A program made the translations under genes and the position numbers. From positions 1-58,495 of the forward strand of contig CAUWDA010000011.1 in assembly GCA_963557075.1 (NCBI GenBank): 58,495 nt of DNA. The letters run 5' to 3'. Source of the DNA: Flavonifractor sp963557075. GTDB lineage: Bacteria; Bacillota; Clostridia; Oscillospirales; Oscillospiraceae. This document shows positions 1 through 7,592 of the stretch, piece by piece. Position 1 is the first letter of the stretch, and the number at the start of each line of letters is the position of its first letter. Under the pieces are notes generated by a model that saw only the letters and a list, made by a program, of their open reading frames with translations, did not search any database and was not told where the DNA came from.

Positions 1-1
1 C

Positions 2-307
2 GTAAAGTGTAAAGTATTTCATTGTCTACTTGACGGGGAGCACACCACTTTGTCCGGGGCTAACCCACTGCTCCTGCAATACGCAAATAACCGTATTGAG
101 GAACTGGATGCAGAACGTCAAAAGCAGTTAAAGCTGGTGGCCGATCTCACCGCTAATTCCGTTTCCGCTTCACAGATTGACAGCATTACGGGCTATCTGG
201 ATGATTGGGAGTCCGTGAGCTTTGACGATAAGCGCAAGGTGGTTGATATTCTCATATCACAAATTGACGCTACCAGTGAGAGTGTTACAATCCATTGGAA
301 GATCTAA
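2..307 (+). CDS. Large serine recombinase, C-terminal end (5'-partial)
   Basis: The reading frame is open to the left edge, so the gene is cut by the window and only about 100 C-terminal residues remain. The visible part is a coiled-coil-like segment (RIEELDAERQKQLKLV) followed by SFDDKRKVVDILISQIDA and a basic-hydrophobic end (VTIHWKI). This is the typical tail of large serine recombinases that move integrative elements in Clostridia. Such genes usually sit at one end of their element, so the element boundary should lie just after the stop codon. The next gene, on the other strand, is a truncated Z1 gene, which fits insertion into or next to that locus. The catalytic serine domain is outside the window, so activity cannot be judged. 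Confidence 0.85.
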   Translation, partial: VKCKVFHCLLDGEHTTLSGANPLLLQYANNRIEELDAERQKQLKLVADLTANSVSASQIDSITGYLDDWESVSFDDKRKVVDILISQIDATSESVTIHWKI

Positions 308-324
308 AACCTTTTCACTTGGCA

Positions 325-1017
325 TTATGCCTTTGTAAAAAATAGTTTAATATCTACCATATAGTCTGGATTAGAGGTCCGATCCAGAATGTGCCAACTT
401 ACGCCTCCGCTCTGGGTCAAATCATCAAAAAATCTATCTCTGGTTTGTTTGCGTAGATTATCAATCGTGCCAGACAAAACAATAATGAAGTTCCAATCAT
501 AATGCGCCGCCATGGACACTAAGCCAATCATGTTTGCAGTTTTGCCTGACTGAACACTACCCATTACAAGTCCTTTTACGGGACCTGCAGCACGAGTATC
601 TCGTTTAATATGGTTTAAAATCCAATGTGAATTCTTTTCTATAGAAGCAACGGCCGCCTCAGACATTTTGGGCTTTCGTGTATATTTCCCAAGGAGACTA
701 TTCTTATATCGCACCCACGCTGAGCCCGAGTCTGTTGGGATGGGAAGTGTATTGCTGTTTCCGTCGGCAGAGATGCCATACATTTCAACAATAGGACTGT
801 AACTGCCTTCGATATCTTTTACAAGGTCCCTCCACATATTCAAATCCATTTTTAAGGGAATAATCAGCTCATCGTACTTCAAACGCTCGAGTTCTCTATC
901 AATAAACTCCGGCGAAACACAAAGGTTTTTAACTTGCTCCCATGTCGCACCTGCTTGAATTTGGGCAGCAATCCAGGTTTTGCAGCTATTATATTCTTCA
1001 GATGCAAATCCACTCAT
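325..1017 (-). pseudogene. Z1-domain restriction/defence ATPase, truncated
   Basis: About 230 residues of the N-terminal part of a Z1-domain protein. The phosphate-binding motif GSVQSGKTANMIGL sits near residue 157, followed by hydrophobic strand NFIIVLSGT, as in Z1 proteins linked to Vsr/Dcm-type restriction loci. Full family members are roughly 900 residues, so most of the protein is missing. The frame ends in KLFFTKA, unlike family sequence, about 20 bases from the recombinase stop codon. The start is the ATG at 1017: it overlaps the vsr stop as ATGA and has a GGGAGG ribosome site 8 bases upstream. A longer in-frame start would lie inside vsr. Truncation by element insertion or recombination is inferred. 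The product is probably non-functional. Confidence 0.82.
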
Positions 1018-1430
1018 TTTCGTGCCTCCCATACTTTTTGAATTATATCTGCGCATCCAACTGTATTTTTCTGAATTTCTTTTCCCCAAAAACGAAGTAC
1101 GATCCATCCACTGTCCTGAAGGGTTTCTGTGACTTCCCGGTCACGTTTAATTGTACGCTCTATCTTTGGAATCCAAAATTCTTGATGTGATTTTATGTCA
1201 TTCTTTCTGTTATCCCAATCATATCCATGCCAAAATTCACTATCACAGAACACGGCAATTTTTTTGCCGATAAAAACAATATCTGGGTGTCCAAAAATTT
1301 TAGAACTGTTTTTTCTGTAACGGAGTCCGCGTGCCCACAATTCTTTTCGCAATAACAGTTCTATTTTGGAGTCTTTATTTTTTACTGCTTGCATATTCTT
1401 CCGTCGTTGTTCGGGAGTATGATTATCCAT
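1014..1430 (-). CDS. vsr: Very short patch repair (Vsr) endonuclease
   Basis: A 138-residue protein of normal Vsr length. It begins with a NMQAVKNKDSKIELLLRKEL region matching the Vsr N-terminus, then GLRYRKN, then GHPDIVFIGKKIAVF with the catalytic aspartate in PDIVF, then EFWHGYDW with the active-site histidine. The usual cysteine before FWHG is replaced by glutamate. Vsr nicks next to T:G mismatches made when methylated cytosine deaminates. It usually sits beside a cytosine-5 methyltransferase; none is present here. The stop overlaps the Z1 start by four bases, so the two are translationally coupled. The methyltransferase has presumably been lost or lies elsewhere. Confidence 0.93.
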   Translation of the reverse strand: MDNHTPEQRRKNMQAVKNKDSKIELLLRKELWARGLRYRKNSSKIFGHPDIVFIGKKIAVFCDSEFWHGYDWDNRKNDIKSHQEFWIPKIERTIKRDREVTETLQDSGWIVLRFWGKEIQKNTVGCADIIQKVWEARK

Positions 1431-1795
1431 TATAGTTCACCCGCAATACAAATTTTAACAACTATTATGTACAATAAAACGGACTGCTTGAGAACACTTA
1501 TTTTAACACGACATTTCATAACTCTCATGAGAAAGATCCAATTGCCAAACACACTGTATTTTGCAGCTTTGAACTTACAAGCGCATTCTAATTCCTCAAT
1601 GATATATCCTCTTACAACCGTTGGCGTATAAATAAATCAGTTATCTCTAATGGATGATATCTCCGTAGTATTCCGACAATCCTTTATACCGTTTAGCGCC
1701 AAGCATACGCAAATACTTTGAGTCATTTGAAATAGCTATACTTTATCGATTTTCCCAGCCGCTCTTATTGTCTTCGGTGTGCGGCCACACAAATT
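1431..1795. other. 365-bp gap with possible gene remnant
   Basis: No convincing gene. On the minus strand, directly after the XRE regulator, an ATG overlaps its stop (ATGACAAATAA) but the frame closes after 13 codons. A further open stretch near 1635-1740 reads SNDSKYLRMLGAKRYKGL then SEYYGDIIH before a stop, and looks coding-like without a start. In related loci a cytosine methyltransferase sits here, so this may be debris. No homology to a methyltransferase motif is visible. A consensus promoter for vsr was not found. Confidence 0.35.
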
Positions 1796-2005
1796 TTATT
1801 TGTCATCAGGTACAATTTCAATGATATCTTCAATACCACAGTTCAGCGCCGTACAGATTTTCAGCAGAATTTCTGTTGTAACGTGGCCGTTTCTCCCCAT
1901 TTTAGTGACAGAGGCTGAACTGATTCCTGCTCTTGCGCATAGGTCTTTCTTCTTCATGTCCTTGTCTATGAGCAACTTCCAAAGTTTTTTATAACTGACT
2001 GCCAT
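1796..2005 (-). CDS. XRE-family (Cro/CI-type) small regulator
   Basis: A 69-residue single helix-turn-helix protein. The helices lie in SYKKLWKLLIDKDMKKKDLC and ARAGISSASVTKMGRNG, the latter being the recognition region, followed by VTTEILLKICTALNCGIEDI, the standard XRE C-terminal helix. The start at 2005 is chosen over an in-frame ATG at 2029 because GGGGGA lies about 8 bases upstream of it, and because 2029 lies inside the leader hairpin. XRE proteins of this size often control type II restriction loci, and here it heads the vsr-Z1 remnant. Its leader carries a perfect 14-bp dyad that could be its own operator or an attenuator. Confidence 0.88.
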   Translation of the reverse strand: MAVSYKKLWKLLIDKDMKKKDLCARAGISSASVTKMGRNGHVTTEILLKICTALNCGIEDIIEIVPDDK

Positions 2006-2026
2006 AAGAAGATTCCCCCTGATAAG

Positions 2027-2058
2027 CAAAATGCTCTGCCAGACGGCAGAGCATTTTG
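2027..2058 (-). promoter_or_regulatory. Perfect 14-bp inverted repeat in XRE leader
   Basis: Arms CAAAATGCTCTGCC and GGCAGAGCATTTTG around a 4-base loop. It lies between the promoter at 2113-2141 and the ribosome site of the XRE gene, so it is transcribed. It could form a terminator-like hairpin on either strand (A- and T-rich flanks) or be a DNA operator. The sequence alone does not decide. Confidence 0.6.
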
Positions 2059-2112
2059 TTTATGCGGTCATGCCGCCAAGGTTTATTCCAACACCTGACA
2101 GCGTTGTATATA

Positions 2113-2141
2113 ATAATAGCATATTCAACAGAGATACGCAA
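2113..2141 (-). promoter_or_regulatory. Promoter of XRE-vsr-Z1 locus
   Basis: TTGCGT and TATTAT hexamers with a 17-bp spacer, read on the minus strand. Transcription would start near 2106, giving about 100 bases of leader before the XRE start, including the perfect dyad. Confidence 0.6.
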
Positions 2142-2207
2142 GAAAATCATGTGTTCGCACGATTCTTAATTTATTTACAGCAGAACTATATGTCCTTTTC
2201 ACACCTG

Positions 2208-2236
2208 TTGTACCCGCAGTTTCTTTGCTGTACAAT
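2208..2236 (+). promoter_or_regulatory. Promoter of esterase gene
   Basis: TTGTAC and TACAAT with a 17-bp spacer, about 60 bases upstream of the esterase start. Confidence 0.55.
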
Positions 2237-2298
2237 GAGTAGAACAATACGAATTTCAGTGGGTAGTAATTACCGATACAGAAAGTAGATGAGCCAAT

Positions 2299-2973
2299 AT
2301 GCAGCCTTTTACAATTGGCAGCAAAACCGTATCCATTTTTCCAAGCATCGAACCAGAAGCCCCCATCACCTACCTCAACACCTTCTCTGATGAAGGCCAG
2401 AAGGTATATGGGGCCACGCAGCCTGATGGCTGCCCACCGTTTACGCTGGTGGCCATCAGTGATCTGGACTGGAACCACGACATGGTGCCCTGGGACAGTC
2501 CACCAGTCTTCAGAAACGCCGAATCCTGTACCGGCGGAGCAGACGACTATCTACGGCACCTGACCACGGAGATTATCCCAACGGCAGAGAAGGAACTTGC
2601 CGGAGTTCCGTCCTGGCGGGGAATCGCCGGATACTCTTTGGCTGGTCTGTTCGCCCTGTACGCTATCTACCGGACAGATATGTTCTCTCGGGTGGGGTGC
2701 ATGTCTGGTTCCTTGTGGTTTCCTGGCTTCAAAGAGTACATCTTCTCCCACGAGCCGAAGAGCCGGCCGGACTGCATCTATTTCTCTCTGGGGGACAAGG
2801 AGGCTAAGACACGCAATCCAATCCTGAAAACAGTTCAGGAAAATACAGAGGAGATCTGGGCTTTTTACCAGAGCAAAGGCATCGACACGGTGTTCCAGTT
2901 GAATCCCGGCAACCACTTTGTCCAGGGAATCGAGCGGACGGTGGCAGGCATTCAGTGGCTGTTGAGCAGATAG
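2299..2973 (+). CDS. Alpha/beta-hydrolase, esterase family
   Basis: A 224-residue cytoplasmic alpha/beta-hydrolase with no signal peptide. The nucleophile elbow GYSLAG lies near residue 112 (serine in GxSxxG), preceded by RGIAGYSLAGLFALYAIY, which is typical of the Fes/IroE/esterase D superfamily. A candidate acid residue is in YFSLGDKEAKT, and the catalytic histidine is in NPGNHF near the C-terminus. The length is close to small esterases and complete. Substrate cannot be told from sequence: siderophore esters, S-formylglutathione-like thioesters and simple carboxyl esters are all possible. It stands alone, with its own promoter, beside mobile-element DNA. The ribosome site is weak. Confidence 0.85.
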   Translation: MQPFTIGSKTVSIFPSIEPEAPITYLNTFSDEGQKVYGATQPDGCPPFTLVAISDLDWNHDMVPWDSPPVFRNAESCTGGADDYLRHLTTEIIPTAEKELAGVPSWRGIAGYSLAGLFALYAIYRTDMFSRVGCMSGSLWFPGFKEYIFSHEPKSRPDCIYFSLGDKEAKTRNPILKTVQENTEEIWAFYQSKGIDTVFQLNPGNHFVQGIERTVAGIQWLLSR

Positions 2974-3044
2974 GGGATAGTCTTCAGCCCTCATTCTTTG
3001 AATAGGCGTGTGAAAAACTGATACGCCCGCCGCGCAGAAAAAAC

Positions 3045-3073
3045 TTGCTTAACACCCCCGGCAGAGGTACAAT
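3045..3073 (+). promoter_or_regulatory. Promoter upstream of CxC small protein
   Basis: TTGCTT and TACAAT with a 17-bp spacer. The transcript would start near 3080 and carry about 125 bases of leader before the gene at 3206. The leader holds a possible 15-codon open frame at 3098-3145 behind AAAGGG, and a 7-bp inverted repeat (CCTTGAC...GTCAAGG, 3159-3194) that overlaps the ribosome site. Confidence 0.5.
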
Positions 3074-3205
3074 AGCCAAAACAGAAAGGGTCAAAAAATG
3101 ATGGGCTATCACCATTTTTCTTCTTGGCAGATAGGCTGCCTGTAAGAGAGCATGTTTCCTTGACGACTCTTGCAGGTGGCCCGAACTGTCAAGGAGTGAG
3201 CACAA

Positions 3206-3454
3206 TTGAACAGAGACCGCAGTTACTATCGCAAACAGCGCATGCGTGCGATCCATCGCAAGGAAACGATCCTCCGCCAGCTTGGGGGCGAAGAGTTTGT
3301 CTCCGCATGGGCACGCGGCGCCGCCGGACGTCTGTCCAAAGGGAAGATCCACTGCTCCTGCTGGATGTGCCGCAGAAAGTCGTATGACGATCCACAGATT
3401 CGGGATAAGCGAGCGGCCATGGATGCCGCCCAGCAGCTGCTGGAAATCGAGTAA
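3206..3454 (+). CDS. Small conserved basic protein with HCSCxxC motif
   Basis: An 82-residue basic protein. The N-terminus is rich in Arg/Lys/Tyr (NRDRSYYRKQRMRAIHRKE), the middle carries GRLSKGKIHCSCWMC, and the C-terminus is helical. Small proteins with this KGKIHCSC-x-x-C signature recur as hypothetical proteins in many bacteria. The three closely spaced cysteines and a histidine suggest a metal or nucleic-acid contact, but no function is known to me. The start is TTG at 3206, supported by AAGGAG nine bases upstream; no ATG is suitably placed. A terminator follows at once. Confidence 0.75.
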   Translation: MNRDRSYYRKQRMRAIHRKETILRQLGGEEFVSAWARGAAGRLSKGKIHCSCWMCRRKSYDDPQIRDKRAAMDAAQQLLEIE

Positions 3455-3465
3455 CTTCTCTCACG

Positions 3466-3526
3466 AAAAAACGCTTCCCAGCCGGGACCGACAGACATCT
3501 GCCGCCCCTGGTCAGGAAGCGTTTTT
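3466..3526 (+). terminator. Intrinsic terminator after CxC protein
   Basis: A 12-bp outer stem AAAAACGCTTCC/GGAAGCGTTTTT encloses a GC-rich inner region with further pairing. The T-run is at 3522-3526. Confidence 0.75.
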
Positions 3527-3945
3527 GACCCCATATTTGACCACAGTCAGGGCCGGAACACGTGGAAATAGCGGATTTAAGAGCGTCAAAAAATACTTGA
3601 TACCGAGCAGAAAGTGCTGGAAAGCACTACAAATTACCACAAAAAATTTGGTTCAAGCGTTTGGGAGCAAGAGGCCGGGCGTTTAAGTTACCCCACTCGG
3701 ACCACGCCGGAGCAAAGTCCGCTTTGCTCCGGCGTTTTTTATGCCTGCGGCAAAAAAGACGTTATTCGCCCACTCCCCTGCTCCTCCTCTCCAACTGTGA
3801 CCCGCTGTGCTGGGCCCGCAGTTTATGAGCGATGAATGAAGTTTCCGTCGTGAATACTTAGATTCCTTTCAAATTGGCAGCACATCCATCAGTAATCGTG
3901 ATACAATAGAGCCATATCTAATCGGAAAGGGCGGCGGAAGTGCCT
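3527..3945. other. Intergenic stretch with tRNA-3'-end-like sequence and terminator
   Basis: No gene is supported. At 3650-3703 the sequence resembles the 3' half of a tRNA: a degenerate T-arm (GGGCG-TTTAAGT-TACCC) followed by CACTCGGACCA. No matching anticodon arm or 5' half is present, so it is not a tRNA gene. It could be a remnant or an attachment-site duplicate left by a mobile element. Confidence 0.4.
3705..3740 (+). terminator. Strong intrinsic terminator
   Basis: A 13-bp stem CGCCGGAGCAAAG/CTTTGCTCCGGCG with a 4-base loop and T6 tail. It directly follows the tRNA-3'-end-like sequence, as a tRNA terminator would. Confidence 0.8.
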
Positions 3946-4188
3946 ATGGTGGAGAATGGAAGCCATCCAAACCAGAAGATCATGATACGTGGTGGTGAGC
4001 CCGTCTTTCGCTGGAACGGCATTATATATGGGGTATGTTTTTCTGACAGTGGGTATTGTATTGCCCGTATTGACGGGAATTGCGGAAAAATGTGCAACAT
4101 ACCAGATGATGTTCTTGAATATATGGTTGGAAACGATCGTCTACGCGATATGATTACAAAAGCAACTGTTATTTCTCGATCAATTTAG
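3946..4188 (+). CDS. Hypothetical 80-residue protein
   Basis: I do not recognise this protein. It has alternating beta-like hydrophobic segments (PVFRWNGIIYGVCFS, YCIARIDG), a CGKMC cysteine pair and a helical C-terminus. No membrane segment or signal peptide is seen. ATG at 3946 is preferred to GTG at 3940, both behind a weak purine-rich stretch. Base composition is lower in GC than most of the window, in keeping with the accessory edge. The reading could be spurious, but codon periodicity looks coding. Confidence 0.5.
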   Translation: MVENGSHPNQKIMIRGGEPVFRWNGIIYGVCFSDSGYCIARIDGNCGKMCNIPDDVLEYMVGNDRLRDMITKATVISRSI

Positions 4189-4462
4189 GATAAAAGCCTT
4201 GGTCTGCTGTTGTGCTTTCCACTCGGCGGATTCCCTCTGCCCTTCCTCGCGCTTAAAAAAGGTCTGTATCTCCGGGACCAGGACACGGACCAAAGGCTCT
4301 ACCCCTATGACTTTATTTGGTATCAACATTTTCTGAACTCTTTTTAAGATTGCTTCTTTCTGCTCTATGTGCGAAAATAGAAGGAGCAGGGATATCTGGT
4401 GCTGGTTTCACCGCACCATCTGACAACCCATACAAAACATAAGCCCTCAAGGAGGTATCGAC
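4189..4462. other. Intergenic region with possible gene debris
   Basis: At about 4204-4350 one frame on the plus strand reads as a hydrophobic segment (GLLLCFPLGGFPLPFLALKK) followed by a charged tail ending LYPYDFIWYQHF. It resembles the end of a membrane protein but lacks a start and follows a stop codon in the same frame, so it is at most a fragment. Nothing else is seen. Confidence 0.3.
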
Positions 4463-5023
4463 ATGCGCAAAAATTTTGGAGCCAAGCCCTGGACCTATCC
4501 CCAGCCGGTCTTTATCCTGGCCGCCTATGGTGAGGACGGCACGCCCAACGCCATGAACGCGGCTTGGGGCGGCATCAGTGAGAACAAGGAGTTGAGCATG
4601 TGCATCAGCGCCGGTCATAAGACCACTGCCAACATCCTGGCCCGCAAAGCCTTCACTGTGAGTATGGCCACGGTAGGGCAGGCGGTGGCCTGCGACTATG
4701 TGGGCATCGAGTCCGGCAACAAGGTGGCGGACAAGGTGGCAAAGGCCGGCTGGCACACCACCAAGGCGGAATTTGTGGACGCTCCCCTTATCGACGAGCT
4801 TCCCATGGCGGTGGAGTGCCGCCTGGTGAGCTACGACCCGGAGAGCTGCCGCCTGGTGGGTGAGATCGTCAACGTCAGCGCCGACGAGTCCGTACTGGAT
4901 GAGAACGGGAAGATCGACCCGGCCAAGCTGCGGCCCATCACCTTTGACCCCGTCCACAACGCATATCGGGTGCTGGGTGAGAAGGTGGGCAACGCCTTCC
5001 AGGACGGCGCAAAGCTGAAATAA
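4463..5023 (+). CDS. Flavin reductase family protein (FMN-binding split barrel)
   Basis: A 186-residue flavoredoxin/flavin reductase-like protein. The N-terminal PQPVFILAAYGEDGTPNAMN AAWGG region is the FMN-binding split-barrel start, KTTANILARKAFTVSM is the next conserved block, and the C-terminal half has the PMAVECRL and LVGEIVNV strands. It is expected to bind FMN and pass electrons in the cytoplasm; the partner is not evident. AAGGAGG lies just upstream of the ATG. A single gene with a terminator after it. Related proteins are also annotated as nitroreductase-like, but the fold motifs fit the flavin reductase group best. Confidence 0.9.
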   Translation: MRKNFGAKPWTYPQPVFILAAYGEDGTPNAMNAAWGGISENKELSMCISAGHKTTANILARKAFTVSMATVGQAVACDYVGIESGNKVADKVAKAGWHTTKAEFVDAPLIDELPMAVECRLVSYDPESCRLVGEIVNVSADESVLDENGKIDPAKLRPITFDPVHNAYRVLGEKVGNAFQDGAKLK

Positions 5024-5038
5024 TCGCCCAGGCATGAA

Positions 5039-5077
5039 CGAGGGGCGGAGGTATGACCTCCGCCCCTCGTTTATTTT
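5039..5077 (+). terminator. Terminator after flavin reductase
   Basis: A 13-bp stem CGAGGGGCGGAGG/CCTCCGCCCCTCG with a 5-base loop, followed by TTTATTTT. Confidence 0.85.
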
Positions 5078-5296
5078 GGTACCACCAGTCAAGACCACAC
5101 ACTCTCTGCCAGGTTCACTTCTCCATTGAGGAGCATGCTTACCTTGCCCCGAAAATCAGCGGCAGCAGCCACACCTTTACCATCAACACGGTAAAGCCAA
5201 GGCCCAGCAGTACTGCTCCGGGTATTTTTGATCGTACCGCAATTTGATCTAGTCCCCGACCTCATAGGAGGTTCCCATTTATGTCTGAGACTTTCA

Positions 5297-7507
5297 TCAC
5301 TGCCCGAGCAGACGCCAGTCATCTCCGGCATAGGCGCTGAGATCCCCCTCCGGCGAACCTACGGTTTCGCTGACGATGCTGATCAGCATAGCAAAGGGGT
5401 CGATATCCGGGTCAAAGGCGATCAGGCTCTCCAGCATTTGGGGGATCTGCTGTTCCACAATGAACGGTTCCTCCTGCTCAAACCCCCGCACCAAATAGCG
5501 GGACTGGCCGTTCCCTGCATGGCAGACTTCGATCCGAAGGATCTTATCCTCTGCCAGCGGCACTTCACAGGATACATTCCCCTCCCCATCGGACCCCAGC
5601 AGAAATTCACTGATCGGAATGGCGGTATACAGGTTGCCGGCCTGCGCATCAAAGGAAGATACATCATGGGCCCGCCACAGTACCTCAGATATCGTGAGGG
5701 CATCCACAAATGCCTCGGATACCGAAACACCATCTTCAAATTCCCCTTCTGTCTCGGTGATGGTGATCCCGCCCTCATCCGAATCAGCGGATGGATCGCC
5801 GGATGGGGCCGGGGCAATCTCCATAGGCGTGCCATCTTCGTGATACATCTTGACCTGACTGCTGTACGAGCCGTTCTCCAAATTGTCCTCGACCTGGAGC
5901 TGACCGCCGGGATAGTAGGCTTGATACGGCCCCTGGGCAACGCCGTCCTCAAAGCTCATGTCGATCTGGAGCTGGCCGTCGGAGTAATACTGCTTGGCGG
6001 GACCATGGAGAACGCCCGCACGATAGGTCTGTTCCATGCGGATATACCCTGTATCCGGGTCGTACGCTACCCAGCGGCCATCCATCTCGCCATGCAGATA
6101 ATTTCCTACATGGGTCACGCCGCCTGTCTCCGGGTCATACTGCCGGGTCAGGCCGTGCCGCTCGCCATCTTCAAAATTGGCATAGTCGATCAGGATACCT
6201 CCGGTGGTATAGAGGGTAAACAGGCCGTTTTGCTTGCCCTCCTTCCAGTGTCCGGTCTCTTTGACCGCCCCATCATAGTACACCACATCCAGACCGTCCA
6301 ACTGGCCGTCCTTATACGAGTAGATGGAGAGCGAGCGTTCCGTATCAGACCTCATCCGCCCGGTGAAGGGCTTCCCGTCCTTTTCCCGGACGATCACACC
6401 GTTCAGATTGGTACACGCATCCTCCTGCGTGGCCGGGAGATAGCGGTAGAGCACATGGAAGTTTTGATAAATAAACACGCCAACCGCCAGAAGCAGTAAA
6501 ATCACCTTCGAGAGGATGGAAAGAACCGGTCCGAACGTGCCCATCGTGGAAAACAGCCACCGGCTCAGGGTAGAAAACACAAAGAAAAACAACAGGCCAG
6601 CCACCACGGACAGAATCTTCATCACCAAGGCCCTGTTGATGTGGGCGTCAAGGACCTGCGCCGGGGCGTCGGGATGGTAGTAGATCTCCACCTCATCCCC
6701 TACGGAATATGTTTTATCCGATGAGGTTTTTTCAGGCAAACGGCCCTCCACCTCCAGCCCATCCTCCGTCTGGAAGCGGACCACCTCGTAGTAGGTATAT
6801 CGCAGGGATTCCCGGAAGCTGTTTGTCCGGCGGGGCGGGGTCACAGCGGCGACCTGCGTCACCTCGGCGGTGGTCTTGAGCCCCTGAATCCGCAGACCGG
6901 CCGCACGGCAAACGGCCCCCGCTCCCTGCAAAAAGAGGTACAGAGCCAGCCAGGCAAAGAGCAGGGAGAACGCCAGAAACACAGCTGTCATCACTTTGCC
7001 CCCCTTCTTCTTTTTTGCCGGACGACCCTCAATGGCAGCTTCTATCTCATCCAGGTCCGTCCGGGTCTGCACCGGCAAAACCTCCGCGATCTCTGCCCGC
7101 AATTCCTCAATGTGCCGCTGCCAGTCCTGCCAGGTCCCTTCGGCCTCCCATTGGGCGGTCAAACGCCTGGTGCGCCCCTGGATCGTTCCGGAACGGAGCG
7201 CATCTAAGGCAGAAAGCAGTTCATCCTTCGCCGCTTCGTCTGTGGTGAAGCCGCATACCTTCTTCAGCGCATCAGGGACCTCTATCAACCGGCCATAGTG
7301 GTCGAACTCAGAGAACAGCTCCGCAATGGTCAGGTAGATCTCATCGAAATAGTCTGCATTTTCCGGCACATCGTCCAGCAAAGACACCTCCCGGCAGAGG
7401 GCAAACAGTCCCTGCAAGGTCCATACCGGATCCTTTTGGGCCTCTTCCTCCAACACCTCCATCAGTGTCTGGATGGTGCGGTTATCTGCTTGTTGATAGT
7501 AGCTCAT
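5297..7507 (-). CDS. DUF3592 membrane protein with YwqK/MORN-type repeats
   Basis: A 736-residue membrane protein. Residues 1-165 are a soluble helical, acidic region. A KKKKGG stretch precedes a membrane segment at about 172-195. A DUF3592-like domain (TTAEVT, VRFQTEDGLEVEGRLP, YSVGDEVEIYY) spans about 200-290, followed by two more membrane segments at about 293-345. Residues 365-560 hold repeated YwqK/MORN-like units (e.g. GHWKEGKQNGLFTLY, YYSDGQLQIDMSFEDG), then an acidic linker and a C-terminal domain. YwqK-like repeats occur in antitoxin-like and surface proteins; function here is unknown. The start has GAGGAACGGGG just upstream. A long structured leader ending in a terminator lies upstream (7544-7741). 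Confidence 0.85.
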   Translation of the reverse strand: MSYYQQADNRTIQTLMEVLEEEAQKDPVWTLQGLFALCREVSLLDDVPENADYFDEIYLTIAELFSEFDHYGRLIEVPDALKKVCGFTTDEAAKDELLSALDALRSGTIQGRTRRLTAQWEAEGTWQDWQRHIEELRAEIAEVLPVQTRTDLDEIEAAIEGRPAKKKKGGKVMTAVFLAFSLLFAWLALYLFLQGAGAVCRAAGLRIQGLKTTAEVTQVAAVTPPRRTNSFRESLRYTYYEVVRFQTEDGLEVEGRLPEKTSSDKTYSVGDEVEIYYHPDAPAQVLDAHINRALVMKILSVVAGLLFFFVFSTLSRWLFSTMGTFGPVLSILSKVILLLLAVGVFIYQNFHVLYRYLPATQEDACTNLNGVIVREKDGKPFTGRMRSDTERSLSIYSYKDGQLDGLDVVYYDGAVKETGHWKEGKQNGLFTLYTTGGILIDYANFEDGERHGLTRQYDPETGGVTHVGNYLHGEMDGRWVAYDPDTGYIRMEQTYRAGVLHGPAKQYYSDGQLQIDMSFEDGVAQGPYQAYYPGGQLQVEDNLENGSYSSQVKMYHEDGTPMEIAPAPSGDPSADSDEGGITITETEGEFEDGVSVSEAFVDALTISEVLWRAHDVSSFDAQAGNLYTAIPISEFLLGSDGEGNVSCEVPLAEDKILRIEVCHAGNGQSRYLVRGFEQEEPFIVEQQIPQMLESLIAFDPDIDPFAMLISIVSETVGSPEGDLSAYAGDDWRLLGQ

Positions 7508-7543
7508 CCCCGTTCCTCCCCGTCACACCAATTTTCTGCAAAG

Positions 7544-7592
7544 AAAAACGCCCCGCGGCGCACTGTCACTGAGACAGGCTGACGCAGGGCGC
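7544..7592 (-). terminator. Intrinsic terminator inside the leader of the YwqK-repeat gene
   Basis: On the minus strand GCGCCCTGCG pairs with CGCGGGGCG across an inner CTGTC/GACAG hairpin and is followed by T5. It lies only about 37 bases before the start codon, as expected for a leader attenuator or the end of a separate small RNA. Confidence 0.7.

Noticed and set aside
2031..2288. 85-codon frame after the XRE gene
   Set aside because: No ribosome site, it overlaps two promoters and the leader dyad, and it has no family resemblance.
3650..3703. A tRNA gene
   Set aside because: Only a 3' half is present, with a mismatched T-arm and no anticodon arm or 5' acceptor strand.
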